NCBI GenBank assembly: GCA_029247315.1
Contig: JAQWLM010000067.1
Span: 4,380 to 68,379 of the forward strand
Length of the DNA: 64,000 bases
Direction of reading: 5' to 3'
Source: AAA164-E04 sp014239995
GTDB taxonomy: Bacteria; Verrucomicrobiota; Verrucomicrobiia; Limisphaerales; AAA164-E04
The position numbers and the translations under genes were made by a program. Numbering within the stretch: the stretch's first letter is position 1; each line of letters starts with the position of its first letter. Under the pieces are notes generated by a model. The model saw nothing but the letters and a program-made list of their open reading frames with translations. It ran no database searches and had not been told where the DNA came from. Shown here piece after piece: positions 45,315-53,391 of the stretch.

Positions 45315-46550
45315 GTGGCATCTTTTGAATACAAAGCCATCAAGGCTGACGGTCGCACCACCAATGGCTCTATTGAAGCCGGGGGTAGGCAGGATGCGTT
45401 CCGCAAGATGGAATCGCAGGGTCTCAGGCCCATCAGGCTGACTGAAAGAAAGACCGAGTCTCCCACGTCTTCCCAATCTGCCTCGCGATCCTTGCTTCCC
45501 TGGCAGTCAGGTAAAATCACCTTTAAAATGCTGGAGAATTTTACACGGCTTCTCTCCAGCCTTCTTTCCGCGGGGGTGCCTTTAAGCCGTGCCTTGGTGA
45601 TCCTCTATCGGGAGGCGGCGACCCCTTCGGCAGGTGAACGTTGGAAAGCGGTGCATGACTTTGTTGTGGATGGAATGTCGCTTGCCGCCTCGATGGGGCG
45701 GTTCCCGGACACTTTTCCAAAGGTGTATGTTGCCATGGTGGAAGCAGGCGAAACGGGGGGGTTTCTCGATATCGTGCTTGGCCAGATTGCGGATTTCCAG
45801 TCACGTGACAAGGAGCTGCGGGGAAAGGTGCTGTCGGCGATGATTTATCCGGTTGTACTGCTTTTCCTTGCCTTGGCCGTCTTGGTATTTTTGATGGTTT
45901 TCTTCATCCCACGCTTCAAGGTTTTGTTTGAGGGGTTCGATGCCGCTTTGCCCTTGCTGACGCAGGTGATCGTCGGTTGCAGTGCCTTTTGCCAAACGTA
46001 TGGTTTTTTTATTCTCATCGGTGTTGGGATTGCTGGCGTCGTTTTTCGTAACTGGTTAGCTACTAATAATGGGCGTCGTCGGTTTGAACAGGTCATGCTC
46101 AACCTTCCTGTCATTGGGCCTCTGAATGCTCAGTTTGCCATGGCGCGTTTCTGTCGTATGTTGGGCACTCTACTGAATGCAGGCGTTCCTTTGATTCAAG
46201 GATTGAACGTTGCGCGCCGTTCAATAGGGAATCAAATTCTGGTGGACGCTGTTTCAGATTCAATCGAGCGCGTTAAAAAGGGAGATTCCCTGGCGCGCAG
46301 CTTATCAGACTGCCGGGTTCTGTTTCATGGTTCCATCCTTGAAATGATTTCGGTGGCGGAGGAAAGCGGCCGATTGGACGACGAGTTGATTCGACTGGCC
46401 GCGACCACTGAAAAGGAGCTGGATCAGCAGTTGAAGATGGCAGTCTCACTGATGGAGCCTCTGATGCTGTTCCTGATTGCTGGCTTCATAGGAACGATTT
46501 TTATCGGAATGGTGATTCCTATCTTCACCATTCAGGACTACATTAAATAA
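45315..46550 (+). CDS. gspF: Type II secretion inner-membrane protein GspF
   Basis: 411 residues starting with GTG at 45315 (GGGGA just upstream). Two GspF repeats are visible: LLSSLLSAGVPLSRAL... with VEAGETGGFL, and MLGTLLNAGVPLIQGL... with VAEESGRLDDE; three membrane spans are at about 180-200, 230-250 and 383-405. GspF is the platform on which GspE acts. Length is standard. Confidence 0.96.
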   Translation: MASFEYKAIKADGRTTNGSIEAGGRQDAFRKMESQGLRPIRLTERKTESPTSSQSASRSLLPWQSGKITFKMLENFTRLLSSLLSAGVPLSRALVILYREAATPSAGERWKAVHDFVVDGMSLAASMGRFPDTFPKVYVAMVEAGETGGFLDIVLGQIADFQSRDKELRGKVLSAMIYPVVLLFLALAVLVFLMVFFIPRFKVLFEGFDAALPLLTQVIVGCSAFCQTYGFFILIGVGIAGVVFRNWLATNNGRRRFEQVMLNLPVIGPLNAQFAMARFCRMLGTLLNAGVPLIQGLNVARRSIGNQILVDAVSDSIERVKKGDSLARSLSDCRVLFHGSILEMISVAEESGRLDDELIRLAATTEKELDQQLKMAVSLMEPLMLFLIAGFIGTIFIGMVIPIFTIQDYIK

Positions 46551-46573
46551 AAGACCCTCACCCAAAACGGATT

Positions 46574-47029
46574 ATGATACTAACAAAGCTGACTCACGAC
46601 GCACATCGCCATCACTCAAAAGGCTTCACATTGGTGGAGATGCTGTTGGTATTGGTTATTCTGGCCGCACTCGCTGCCGTGGTCGTGCCCAAGTTTGCAG
46701 GTAGATCCCAGCAGGCCAAGGAGACGGCAGCGCGCAGCCAGATTGCGAACCTCGAAATTGCGCTCGACATGTTTGAGACTGACAATGGGTATTACCCTGC
46801 TGGCAGTGACGGCATGAATGAACTGATTGATGAGCCTAACAACGCCACCAGCTGGCAGGGCCCTTACCTCAAAAAGGGGATCCCAATCGATCCATGGGGT
46901 AATGATTACGTGTATGAGTTTCCAGGTAAACAAAACAACGCGGGATACGACATCATGTCCATGGGGCCCGATGGGCGTGTGGGTGGAACCGACGATATTT
47001 CAAATTGGGATTACCAGAAAAGGGACTGA
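46574..47029 (+). CDS. gspG: Major pseudopilin GspG
   Basis: 151 residues. The prepilin leader ends at G17 and the mature protein starts FTLVEMLLVLVILAAL with Glu at +5. The T2SS core G-type domain follows: ETDNGYYPAGSDGMNELI, GPYLKKGIPIDPWGNDYVYE and MSMGPDGRVGGTDD with calcium-binding residues. GspG forms the pseudopilus shaft. Processing needs a prepilin peptidase, not encoded here. Confidence 0.97.
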   Translation: MILTKLTHDAHRHHSKGFTLVEMLLVLVILAALAAVVVPKFAGRSQQAKETAARSQIANLEIALDMFETDNGYYPAGSDGMNELIDEPNNATSWQGPYLKKGIPIDPWGNDYVYEFPGKQNNAGYDIMSMGPDGRVGGTDDISNWDYQKRD

Positions 47030-47100
47030 TGCCGCTTGCGATGGGAAGTTGGTGCTTCATCCGTATGATGTGCCTCATGCCGGATACCATGTAATATGAT

Positions 47101-47685
47101 ATGAAAACAAATGCTTCGGCACGTGCTATCCACAATCGAGTGAAGAGATCCTGGCAGGGTTTCACGCTTGTGGAGCTTATCATGGTCATGGTGGTGCTTG
47201 CGAGTATCATGGCTGTTTCGGCTCCATCCCTGAATCAGTTTTTTAAGCATTCGACGCTGAATGATGAGGCGCGTCGCATGGTGGGTTTGCTTGAAATGGC
47301 ACGACGTGAAGCCATCTCCAACGGATTTCCCATGCAGGTGTGGTTTGACATTGAAAACCAATGGTTTGGCATACGAGAACTCTCCGGCACAGGATCGGGA
47401 GTGAATGAGGCCACGGGGCAGCAAGAGACAGAGGGCCGTTTCTTTTATCAGATTCACAGTCAATTGGAACTCGAGCTGGATCGCACCCTGCCCAATATGA
47501 GTCTGCTTCCGAGTATTATTTACTTCCCTGATGGCCTTATGGAGGAAACAAGTCTGAGGGGTTTTTATCTGAAGAACCGGAAGCGTGAGGATCAACGCCT
47601 ACAAATTGCCCGCAGTCTCAACGGATTGAGTTATGAGATCCGAAAAGCCGATGAAATGCTCCTTATCCAGAACGAGATTTTCTAG
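47101..47685 (+). CDS. gspH: Minor pseudopilin GspH
   Basis: 194 residues. Leader ends at G20; mature start is FTLVELIMVMVVLASI with Glu at +5. The following beta-rich domain (LNDEARRMVGLLEMARREAISNG) is of GspH type. Its 3' end overlaps gspI, a common sign of translational coupling. Placement between gspG and gspI is the canonical order. Confidence 0.9.
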   Translation: MKTNASARAIHNRVKRSWQGFTLVELIMVMVVLASIMAVSAPSLNQFFKHSTLNDEARRMVGLLEMARREAISNGFPMQVWFDIENQWFGIRELSGTGSGVNEATGQQETEGRFFYQIHSQLELELDRTLPNMSLLPSIIYFPDGLMEETSLRGFYLKNRKREDQRLQIARSLNGLSYEIRKADEMLLIQNEIF

Positions 47686-48055
47686 GGAGAACCTGTCTCG
47701 TGGTGGTTTTACTTTCGCCGAGGTGCTTGCCGCACTCGTGTTTCTGGGTATCCTCTTACCTGTGGTGATGCAGGGCCTTGTCCTGGCAAATCGTGCTTCC
47801 ATACTTGCAGAGCGCAAGCGCATTGCAACCCATCTGGGTGATGGGCTTCTTACGGAACTGGTGGCGACTGACGACTGGCAATTTGCCGCCAGTCGCGGCA
47901 ATTTCCAGCCAGAGCACATGGAATACCAGTGGGAACTGGTTCAGTCCGGATGGTTCGAGGGCGACATGCTTCAGTTGACGGTGAGGGTCACCTTTCCCGT
48001 CCAGGGGCGTCCCTATCAGGTAGAACTCGCCACATTGGTAGATAATTCATCATAA
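47651..48055 (+). CDS. gspI: Minor pseudopilin GspI
   Basis: 134 residues from ATG 47651; ATG 47633 would add six. Leader ends at G19; mature start is FTFAEVLAALVFLGILLPVVM with Glu at +5, then MEYQWELVQSGW-like strands. Overlap with the end of gspH is 35 bases (53 from the earlier start). GspI nucleates the pseudopilus tip with GspJ and GspK. The short length is normal for GspI. Confidence 0.88.
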   Translation: MKCSLSRTRFSRENLSRGGFTFAEVLAALVFLGILLPVVMQGLVLANRASILAERKRIATHLGDGLLTELVATDDWQFAASRGNFQPEHMEYQWELVQSGWFEGDMLQLTVRVTFPVQGRPYQVELATLVDNSS

Positions 48056-48059
48056 TGAC

Positions 48060-48809
48060 ATGAAAGTGGGTTTTGATGCATCCTTTCGTGCTCGCCAGGG
48101 CTTCACCCTGCTGGAAATCCTCGTTGCCAGTGTAGCGTTTGCCATGATTGTCATGGTCATCAAGGTGACCCTGATGGAATCCATGGATTTACGTGATCGC
48201 CGGCTGGAGCGCATGGAAAAAATGAATACCAGGATGCGCTTGATCGAGATCATGCAGGTGGACTTGAGGCAATGTTTATTGACCGAGACGGACCTCGCTC
48301 CCAGCTTTTTAGGAGATTCTTCCAATGGAGGCATACAGCGTGCCGATCAGTTGGAGTTTTACGCCTGCAGCGGTGTTATCCTGACAAACCAGCCTTGGGG
48401 ACATCTACAGAAAATACGTTACTACCTTGGCGACCCCATGGACGATGGGCGTGAGGAACTTCCTGAAGGCATGTCCCTATACAGGGAAACAACGCGCAAT
48501 CTATTGGCTTCCTCTCAGCAAACAATCCAGCCGATGCCCATTGCCAACGGACTCGCCTCACTCGCGTTTCAATACTATGATGGAACGGTCTGGCACGACA
48601 ACTGGGACTCAGCTTCGGAAGTTTCCAAACTCCCTGTGGCCGTTCGCATCCGTCTGGAGTTTGTTGATGATTCCGAGGATATGTCGTCCATTCAAGCAGC
48701 CAAGGCCCGGAAAAGGGGGTTGTCATCCGTGCAGACCACGGTTGCATTAATGGCAACTCCCAAGGTGGATGAAAGCGAGGATGCAGAGATGCCCGAGGAG
48801 GGCTCCTGA
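48060..48809 (+). CDS. gspJ: Minor pseudopilin GspJ
   Basis: 249 residues. Leader ends at G14; mature start is FTLLEILVASVAFAM with Glu at +5. DQLEFYACSG and IRYYLGDPMDDGREELPEG follow, typical of GspJ. It begins five bases after gspI. The C-terminal tail is acidic (DESEDAEMPEEGS). GspJ sits in the tip complex with GspI and GspK. Confidence 0.9.
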   Translation: MKVGFDASFRARQGFTLLEILVASVAFAMIVMVIKVTLMESMDLRDRRLERMEKMNTRMRLIEIMQVDLRQCLLTETDLAPSFLGDSSNGGIQRADQLEFYACSGVILTNQPWGHLQKIRYYLGDPMDDGREELPEGMSLYRETTRNLLASSQQTIQPMPIANGLASLAFQYYDGTVWHDNWDSASEVSKLPVAVRIRLEFVDDSEDMSSIQAAKARKRGLSSVQTTVALMATPKVDESEDAEMPEEGS

Positions 48810-48831
48810 GGGACTGAAAGCAAGGCGCGAT

Positions 48832-49503
48832 ATGAACCATTCTCAAAGCATTCATTGTTCGAAATGTGGCAGGGTGATCGAGTATCCCATTGAAAAAGAA
48901 GGGGCCACGGGCTGGTGCCCGGATTGCGATCACCAAGTCTGGTATTCACAACTCAGCGAGGATGTTCTACAAGGTCGTAGAACGCACCGGAGTGATCGAT
49001 CTGGCGCAGCGGTGCCATCGAGAGGGCCCGCCCCCAGTTGGTGGGCAGTGGGCATGCTTGGGTTCCTGGTTGTATGTAATCTTCTGCTTGGTTACATGGT
49101 GATTGGCTTGAGGGGCCAGGTCGGCCAGATAATGAACGGATCAACTTCCAGCCATGAGACGGCAGAAGCGCAGCCTTCGCTGGTCGTTATGACTCAAGGT
49201 AGCAAACCCATGCTGCAGGGGGTGTTAAGTCGTCAGGGCCATGAAATCGCCCTGACGGAGGCCCTGAGCCTTCTGCATGGTGAAATGGTGACCAATCTCG
49301 ATGAAAACAGAATACAACTTGCCGACCAGTCCAGTCGCCTGGAGCACCTGATGGAAGCATCCAGCGATCTGAACATTGCAATTGAAATCATGGTCGAGGA
49401 AGTTACAAACCTTGCCATCAGACTCGAGCAGCTTTCCAACGATTTCTCTGGCTTGGATGAGCAACAAACCAGCATGCAGGAAGGTTCTGATGCACTGGAT
49501 TAG
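48832..49503 (+). CDS. Zinc-ribbon, single-span membrane, coiled-coil protein of unknown role in the T2SS operon
   Basis: 223 residues from the ATG at 48832 (GGCGCGAT upstream; an upstream frame start at 48769 overlaps gspJ). Two CxxC pairs, C9-C12 and C29-C32, make a zinc ribbon. One membrane helix spans about 71-93 and a long heptad-rich coiled coil about 140-218. The topology suggests a cytoplasmic zinc ribbon and periplasmic coiled coil. I know no standard Gsp protein with this layout. It lies between gspJ and gspK, 22 bases after gspJ, so a structural or adaptor role in the secretion machine is a fair guess but only that. Confidence 0.85.
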   Translation: MNHSQSIHCSKCGRVIEYPIEKEGATGWCPDCDHQVWYSQLSEDVLQGRRTHRSDRSGAAVPSRGPAPSWWAVGMLGFLVVCNLLLGYMVIGLRGQVGQIMNGSTSSHETAEAQPSLVVMTQGSKPMLQGVLSRQGHEIALTEALSLLHGEMVTNLDENRIQLADQSSRLEHLMEASSDLNIAIEIMVEEVTNLAIRLEQLSNDFSGLDEQQTSMQEGSDALD

Positions 49504-49632
49504 CCAGATGCCAGGTTATGTGGAAGGATGTCGGGCAGGGGGGGCTCTCCCAGAAAGTTGTAACCAACACCGGATGATCAACGTCTCACCTTGGACGTTC
49601 ACCAGAACGATGCAGAGGACACCTTGGAAATC

Positions 49633-50817
49633 ATGAACATCAGGACATCATGCGACCCTGCACGAGAGCAACGGACACAAGGTTCGGTGCTGATCGTAGT
49701 CATGTGGGTTGCATTGGGACTGGTGACAGTGACCCTTTATTTTGCCCATTCGATGTATTTTGAGTTCAAGGCGGCACAAAACAATTACGAAGGCACTCAG
49801 GCCAGGCATGCCGTTGAAGGGGCCTTGCGTTATGCCGTCTATCTCCTTGCCAATCAGGAGGAATCAGGGGCCTTGCCTGATCCTGAGACCTATATTGCCG
49901 AGAGAGGTGAGGTAGGGGAAGCTACCTTCTGGTTTCTTGGACGGGACGATTTAAACAACACCACAACCTTGCCTTTTTTCTCGATTGCCGATGAGGGAGC
50001 CAAGCTCAACTTAAACCTCGCTACCCAGGAAATGCTGGAGCTTCTTCCCAGCATGCCGCTTGATTTTGCCGCTGCCATCGTTGACTGGCGGGATGAGGAT
50101 GAGGAGGCCTCTGAAGGAGGGGGTGCCGAGTCGGATGTCTATGCACGCCTGAATCCTTCTCGACTGGTCAAGAATGCACCTTTTGACAGCGTAGATGAAC
50201 TTATGCTTGTCCATGGTGCGGACCCTCAGGTGGTCTATGGAGAGGATGCCAACATGAACGGGTTGCTGGACCCCAACGAAAACGACGGAGATCGTACTCC
50301 TCCGGTGGATGATGCCGATGGCATCCTTGACTTCGGACTGGTGGAATACCTGACCGTTTACGGTGCCATGCCGCAAGAGGAGGGTCAGGATTCTGATAGT
50401 CCCAACAACGATTCGGAAGATCAGCAGACACTCATGGTCAATGTGAACTCTGCCAGTGCGGCTGTGCTTGCCTGCCTTCCGGGGATGGACGATCAAAAAG
50501 CGCAGCAAATCGTTGCCTACCGAAACAGCCTTACAGGATTGGGGGTTGATACGGAATGGGTCAATGAGGCATTGGAGGAGGAGAACTTTTCCCAGACAGA
50601 ACCTTATCTCACGGGTGCCGCTTCCCACTACAGGATTGATGTCGCTGCAGTCGGAAGGCAGGGCAAGGGTTTTCGTAGGACGCAGTTCGTCGTGGACATG
50701 ACCGGCGAGGAGCCCTTGATCGTTCATCGGAAAGACCTGGAGCGACGAGGCTGGGCACTGGGTCAAAGCCTGCGCGAACAATTGAACTATGATTTTCAAC
50801 AGCAAGGTCAAAGATAA
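49633..50817 (+). CDS. gspK: Minor pseudopilin GspK
   Basis: 394 residues from the ATG at 49633 (TTGGAAA upstream). The leader ends at G17; the following SVLIVVMWVALGLV helix lacks Glu at +5, as is usual for GspK. The large globular part carries DEGAKLNLNLATQEML, a helix-hairpin-helix-like VNVNSASAAVLACLPGMDDQKAQQI, and an acidic DANMNGLLDPNENDGD stretch that looks calcium-binding. GspK caps the pseudopilus. Its stop overlaps the gspL start by one base (TAATG). Confidence 0.9.
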   Translation: MNIRTSCDPAREQRTQGSVLIVVMWVALGLVTVTLYFAHSMYFEFKAAQNNYEGTQARHAVEGALRYAVYLLANQEESGALPDPETYIAERGEVGEATFWFLGRDDLNNTTTLPFFSIADEGAKLNLNLATQEMLELLPSMPLDFAAAIVDWRDEDEEASEGGGAESDVYARLNPSRLVKNAPFDSVDELMLVHGADPQVVYGEDANMNGLLDPNENDGDRTPPVDDADGILDFGLVEYLTVYGAMPQEEGQDSDSPNNDSEDQQTLMVNVNSASAAVLACLPGMDDQKAQQIVAYRNSLTGLGVDTEWVNEALEEENFSQTEPYLTGAASHYRIDVAAVGRQGKGFRRTQFVVDMTGEEPLIVHRKDLERRGWALGQSLREQLNYDFQQQGQR

Positions 50818-52184
50818 TGGGGTGGAGACAAGGTAAACCTGCCAGCGTGGTAAGTCTGGACTGGCAGCACGATACACTTCAGTTTGAGAGTGTGCGCAAG
50901 GCCGGGCAGGGGTGCCGTTCTGTGACACAGGGTTCCATGGTGCTTCCTGAGAATGTCTTTGAAGAAGATGCGGAAACCCTTGGGGCTGCGCTGCGGACAA
51001 AGCTGGATGCCGCAGGGATCAAGGAGAAGGGAGCCATTTGCTCCCTTCCCATCGCCTGGTTGTTTGGGGTGCGAACCGAGGTCCCTCAATTGAGTGGGGA
51101 AGATCTTGAGTTTTTCTTCCAGACACAGGCTGAGCGTGCCTTTCCCTTACCTCTGGATGAACTGTGCATTTCCAGATCGCAATTTACTTCTTCTGAAGGA
51201 AAGCAACACGCTTTCATTATGGCCATCGCGGTGCATCGACTCGATCACCTTAGTCGGGTAATGCAAGCCGCCGGATTACAACCTCTGAGCTGGTCTCTCA
51301 ATTCCGCCAGTCCCTCGTTTCTCCAATCTCTTCCGGAGAAAAATGCCCTTTGTATATGTTCAAAACCCCATGGGTTCGATTTGATCGTGGTGCTTGGGCA
51401 GCGCCTCGCATTGGCTCGGTCCCTGAGCGAGACTGACAGTTCCGGGCAGATCGCCCGTGAGGTCAAGATCAGTCTTGGGGAGTTGGATGCGGATATTCAG
51501 GCTTCCGTCGATGCCTTCTACCATTGTGCTGAGTGGGATGTTGATGAGGGGGCAATTCCGGAAATAACCAAGACCTTTGATGGTTTGGCCAAGCGATTGG
51601 ACCTGGAATACAAATCTGTTTCAAGGAAACAAACGGCTGCCCTGGATCTGGGGGCCGATTTTCTGCTCAATCGAGCCAATCCATTCGAATTCCTGCCTCC
51701 CAAAGTCAGTCCCTTTGAAGAGTGGACCCAAACATTTTCTACAGGCCGTAACAAATGGTTGGGAACTGCCACGGTTGCTGTTGTGTTTACCCTGTGCCTT
51801 TTGTTTTTCTGGAAGAGTCAAACCCTCAAGGGGCTTGAGGAGGAGTGGTTGGCGATGGAGGAGCAGGTGGGTGAACTGGAGGGATTGCAGGAGCGTATCC
51901 GGCTCTATCGTCCATGGTATGACGAAAGCATCCCGAGCCTGAAGCTTATTCAACACCTCACTCAGGCCTTTCCGGAACAAGGCGAGGTCTGGGTCAGGGA
52001 GCTTGAAATTCGAGATGCTTCTACAGTGGTATGCTCCGGGTTTGCGCGCAATCAACGTGCCTGGCTTGATATGTTCGAAAAACTTCGCATGTCTCCACAA
52101 GTAAAGGATCTGACACTGGGCTATCTTCGCGAGGACAAGCAGCAGGAGTTTTCTTTTCAATACCGTTGGGAGGCCAAGCCATGA
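50817..52184 (+). CDS. gspL: GspL-type (PilM/PilN-like) secretion platform protein
   Basis: 455 residues. The N-terminal two-thirds is an actin-like cytoplasmic domain (VVSLDWQHDTLQFE, ICSLPIAWLFGVRTEVPQL, LNSASPSFLQSL). A membrane span lies at about 313-333 and a periplasmic coiled-coil/ferredoxin-like part follows. Fusion of a PilM-like and a PilN-like half is the GspL arrangement. It links GspE to the inner-membrane complex. Starts overlapping gspK by one base and ends overlapping gspM by four. Confidence 0.85.
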   Translation: MGWRQGKPASVVSLDWQHDTLQFESVRKAGQGCRSVTQGSMVLPENVFEEDAETLGAALRTKLDAAGIKEKGAICSLPIAWLFGVRTEVPQLSGEDLEFFFQTQAERAFPLPLDELCISRSQFTSSEGKQHAFIMAIAVHRLDHLSRVMQAAGLQPLSWSLNSASPSFLQSLPEKNALCICSKPHGFDLIVVLGQRLALARSLSETDSSGQIAREVKISLGELDADIQASVDAFYHCAEWDVDEGAIPEITKTFDGLAKRLDLEYKSVSRKQTAALDLGADFLLNRANPFEFLPPKVSPFEEWTQTFSTGRNKWLGTATVAVVFTLCLLFFWKSQTLKGLEEEWLAMEEQVGELEGLQERIRLYRPWYDESIPSLKLIQHLTQAFPEQGEVWVRELEIRDASTVVCSGFARNQRAWLDMFEKLRMSPQVKDLTLGYLREDKQQEFSFQYRWEAKP

Positions 52185-52714
52185 ACAAAGTAAGCCGGGA
52201 GAAAAAACTTTTGATCGTTGCTGTGTCTGCGGTGGTGATCCTTTTTGGAGATAAATTTCTGGTTAGCCCGATGTTGGGGGCCTGGGAAAATCGTTCTAAC
52301 CAGATTCTGGAACTTGAAAAAAAATTGGTTCGTGGTCGGGCCCTCATGAAAAGGGAATCGAACATACGGCGTCAATGGATGTCCATGTGGCAGGGGGGTA
52401 TGCCTCTCAATAAATCGGTCTCAGAAAACAAGGTGCTTGAATCCGTGGATCGTTGGGCAAGCGAAAGCCGGATCAGTTTTACATCCATCAAACCCAACTG
52501 GCGTGTCTCAGAGCAGGGACACCTCACCCTTGAGTGTCGCGCCAATGGCTATGGAAACCTTGACAAGATTACGCGCTTTGTCCACGCCCTCGAGTCGGAT
52601 CCCATGGCCTTACGAGTGGACTCCTTGGAATTGACACAGCGGAATGAAGAGGGATCCGTCATCGGTATGAACATCAACTTCAGCGGTTTATTACTAACGG
52701 AGGCATTGAAATGA
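52181..52714 (+). CDS. gspM: GspM-type (PilO-like) secretion platform protein
   Basis: 177 residues from the ATG at 52181, which overlaps the gspL stop as ATGA. An N-terminal membrane helix (about 10-27) is followed by a short coiled coil (NQILELEKKLVRGRALM) and a ferredoxin-like domain. This layout fits GspM/PilO, which pairs with GspL. Sequence conservation is weak, so position carries much of the call. Its end overlaps the GspC-like gene by four bases. Confidence 0.8.
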   Translation: MNKVSREKKLLIVAVSAVVILFGDKFLVSPMLGAWENRSNQILELEKKLVRGRALMKRESNIRRQWMSMWQGGMPLNKSVSENKVLESVDRWASESRISFTSIKPNWRVSEQGHLTLECRANGYGNLDKITRFVHALESDPMALRVDSLELTQRNEEGSVIGMNINFSGLLLTEALK

Positions 52715-53391
52715 CCCGCACAACGTCACATTGGGAGGAAACGATATCTATACGACGGGGCAGGGTATGTCTTGTCTTGATGGCCTTACTGCTTGGCTTA
52801 TCACAGGTATCCATGGGAGATGACGTGGTTTCAGCTGTGGAAACTGACATCGCTGAACAAGCCCCGGAGGGGGATGATGCTCAAGAAAAAAATACCACGG
52901 AAGAGTCTGTTTCAATGAACGATTTCAGTTCCTTTAATTTGATACTGGAGCGCAACATTTTTGATCCTGATCGAAGGGGACCAAGGAAACGGGAAGTCAA
53001 GGAAACCAAACCCAAACCACCCCTCAAAGATTCTTTTACACTCTTGGGTACCATGTCATACGAGGGGAAACAGTTTGCCTTCTTCGGTGCCTCGGACTCA
53101 TCCTGGGCTGGGGCATTCAAACCGGGCGATTCGCTTGCGGACCATACCCTGGCTCAGATCAAATTTGACCGGGTGATTCTTCAATGGGGCGACGATACGA
53201 TTGACTTCGCCGTTGGGGATGCTCGCTTTCGGTATGGTGATACTCCCTGGAATACCCAGAATGGCTTGAGCGCTGGGTCTGAGGATCAAGCCTTGGATTC
53301 CCCCGCCGATGTCTCCGAGGTTTCTAAACTGGAGGGAAACGATTTATTGAAACAATTGATGGAACGTAGAAAGCAGGAATTGGCAAAATGA
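52711..53391 (+). CDS. GspC/PilP-like periplasmic linker
   Basis: 226 residues. A signal or anchor helix lies at about 18-35. FNLILERNIFDPDRRG opens the homology region, followed by a small beta domain (FTLLGTMSYEGKQFAFFG, AQIKFDRVILQW) as in GspC HR or PilP. No PDZ domain is present. Such proteins connect the inner-membrane platform to the secretin N0 domain, which suits its position just before the secretin genes (four-base ATGA overlap). GspC is the better name in a T2SS operon, PilP cannot be excluded. Confidence 0.78.
   Translation: MTRTTSHWEETISIRRGRVCLVLMALLLGLSQVSMGDDVVSAVETDIAEQAPEGDDAQEKNTTEESVSMNDFSSFNLILERNIFDPDRRGPRKREVKETKPKPPLKDSFTLLGTMSYEGKQFAFFGASDSSWAGAFKPGDSLADHTLAQIKFDRVILQWGDDTIDFAVGDARFRYGDTPWNTQNGLSAGSEDQALDSPADVSEVSKLEGNDLLKQLMERRKQELAK

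Noticed and set aside
50011..51000. 329-residue minus-strand frame antisense to gspK/gspL
   Set aside because: The plus strand carries clear T2SS proteins over the same bases; the antisense protein has no recognisable motif.
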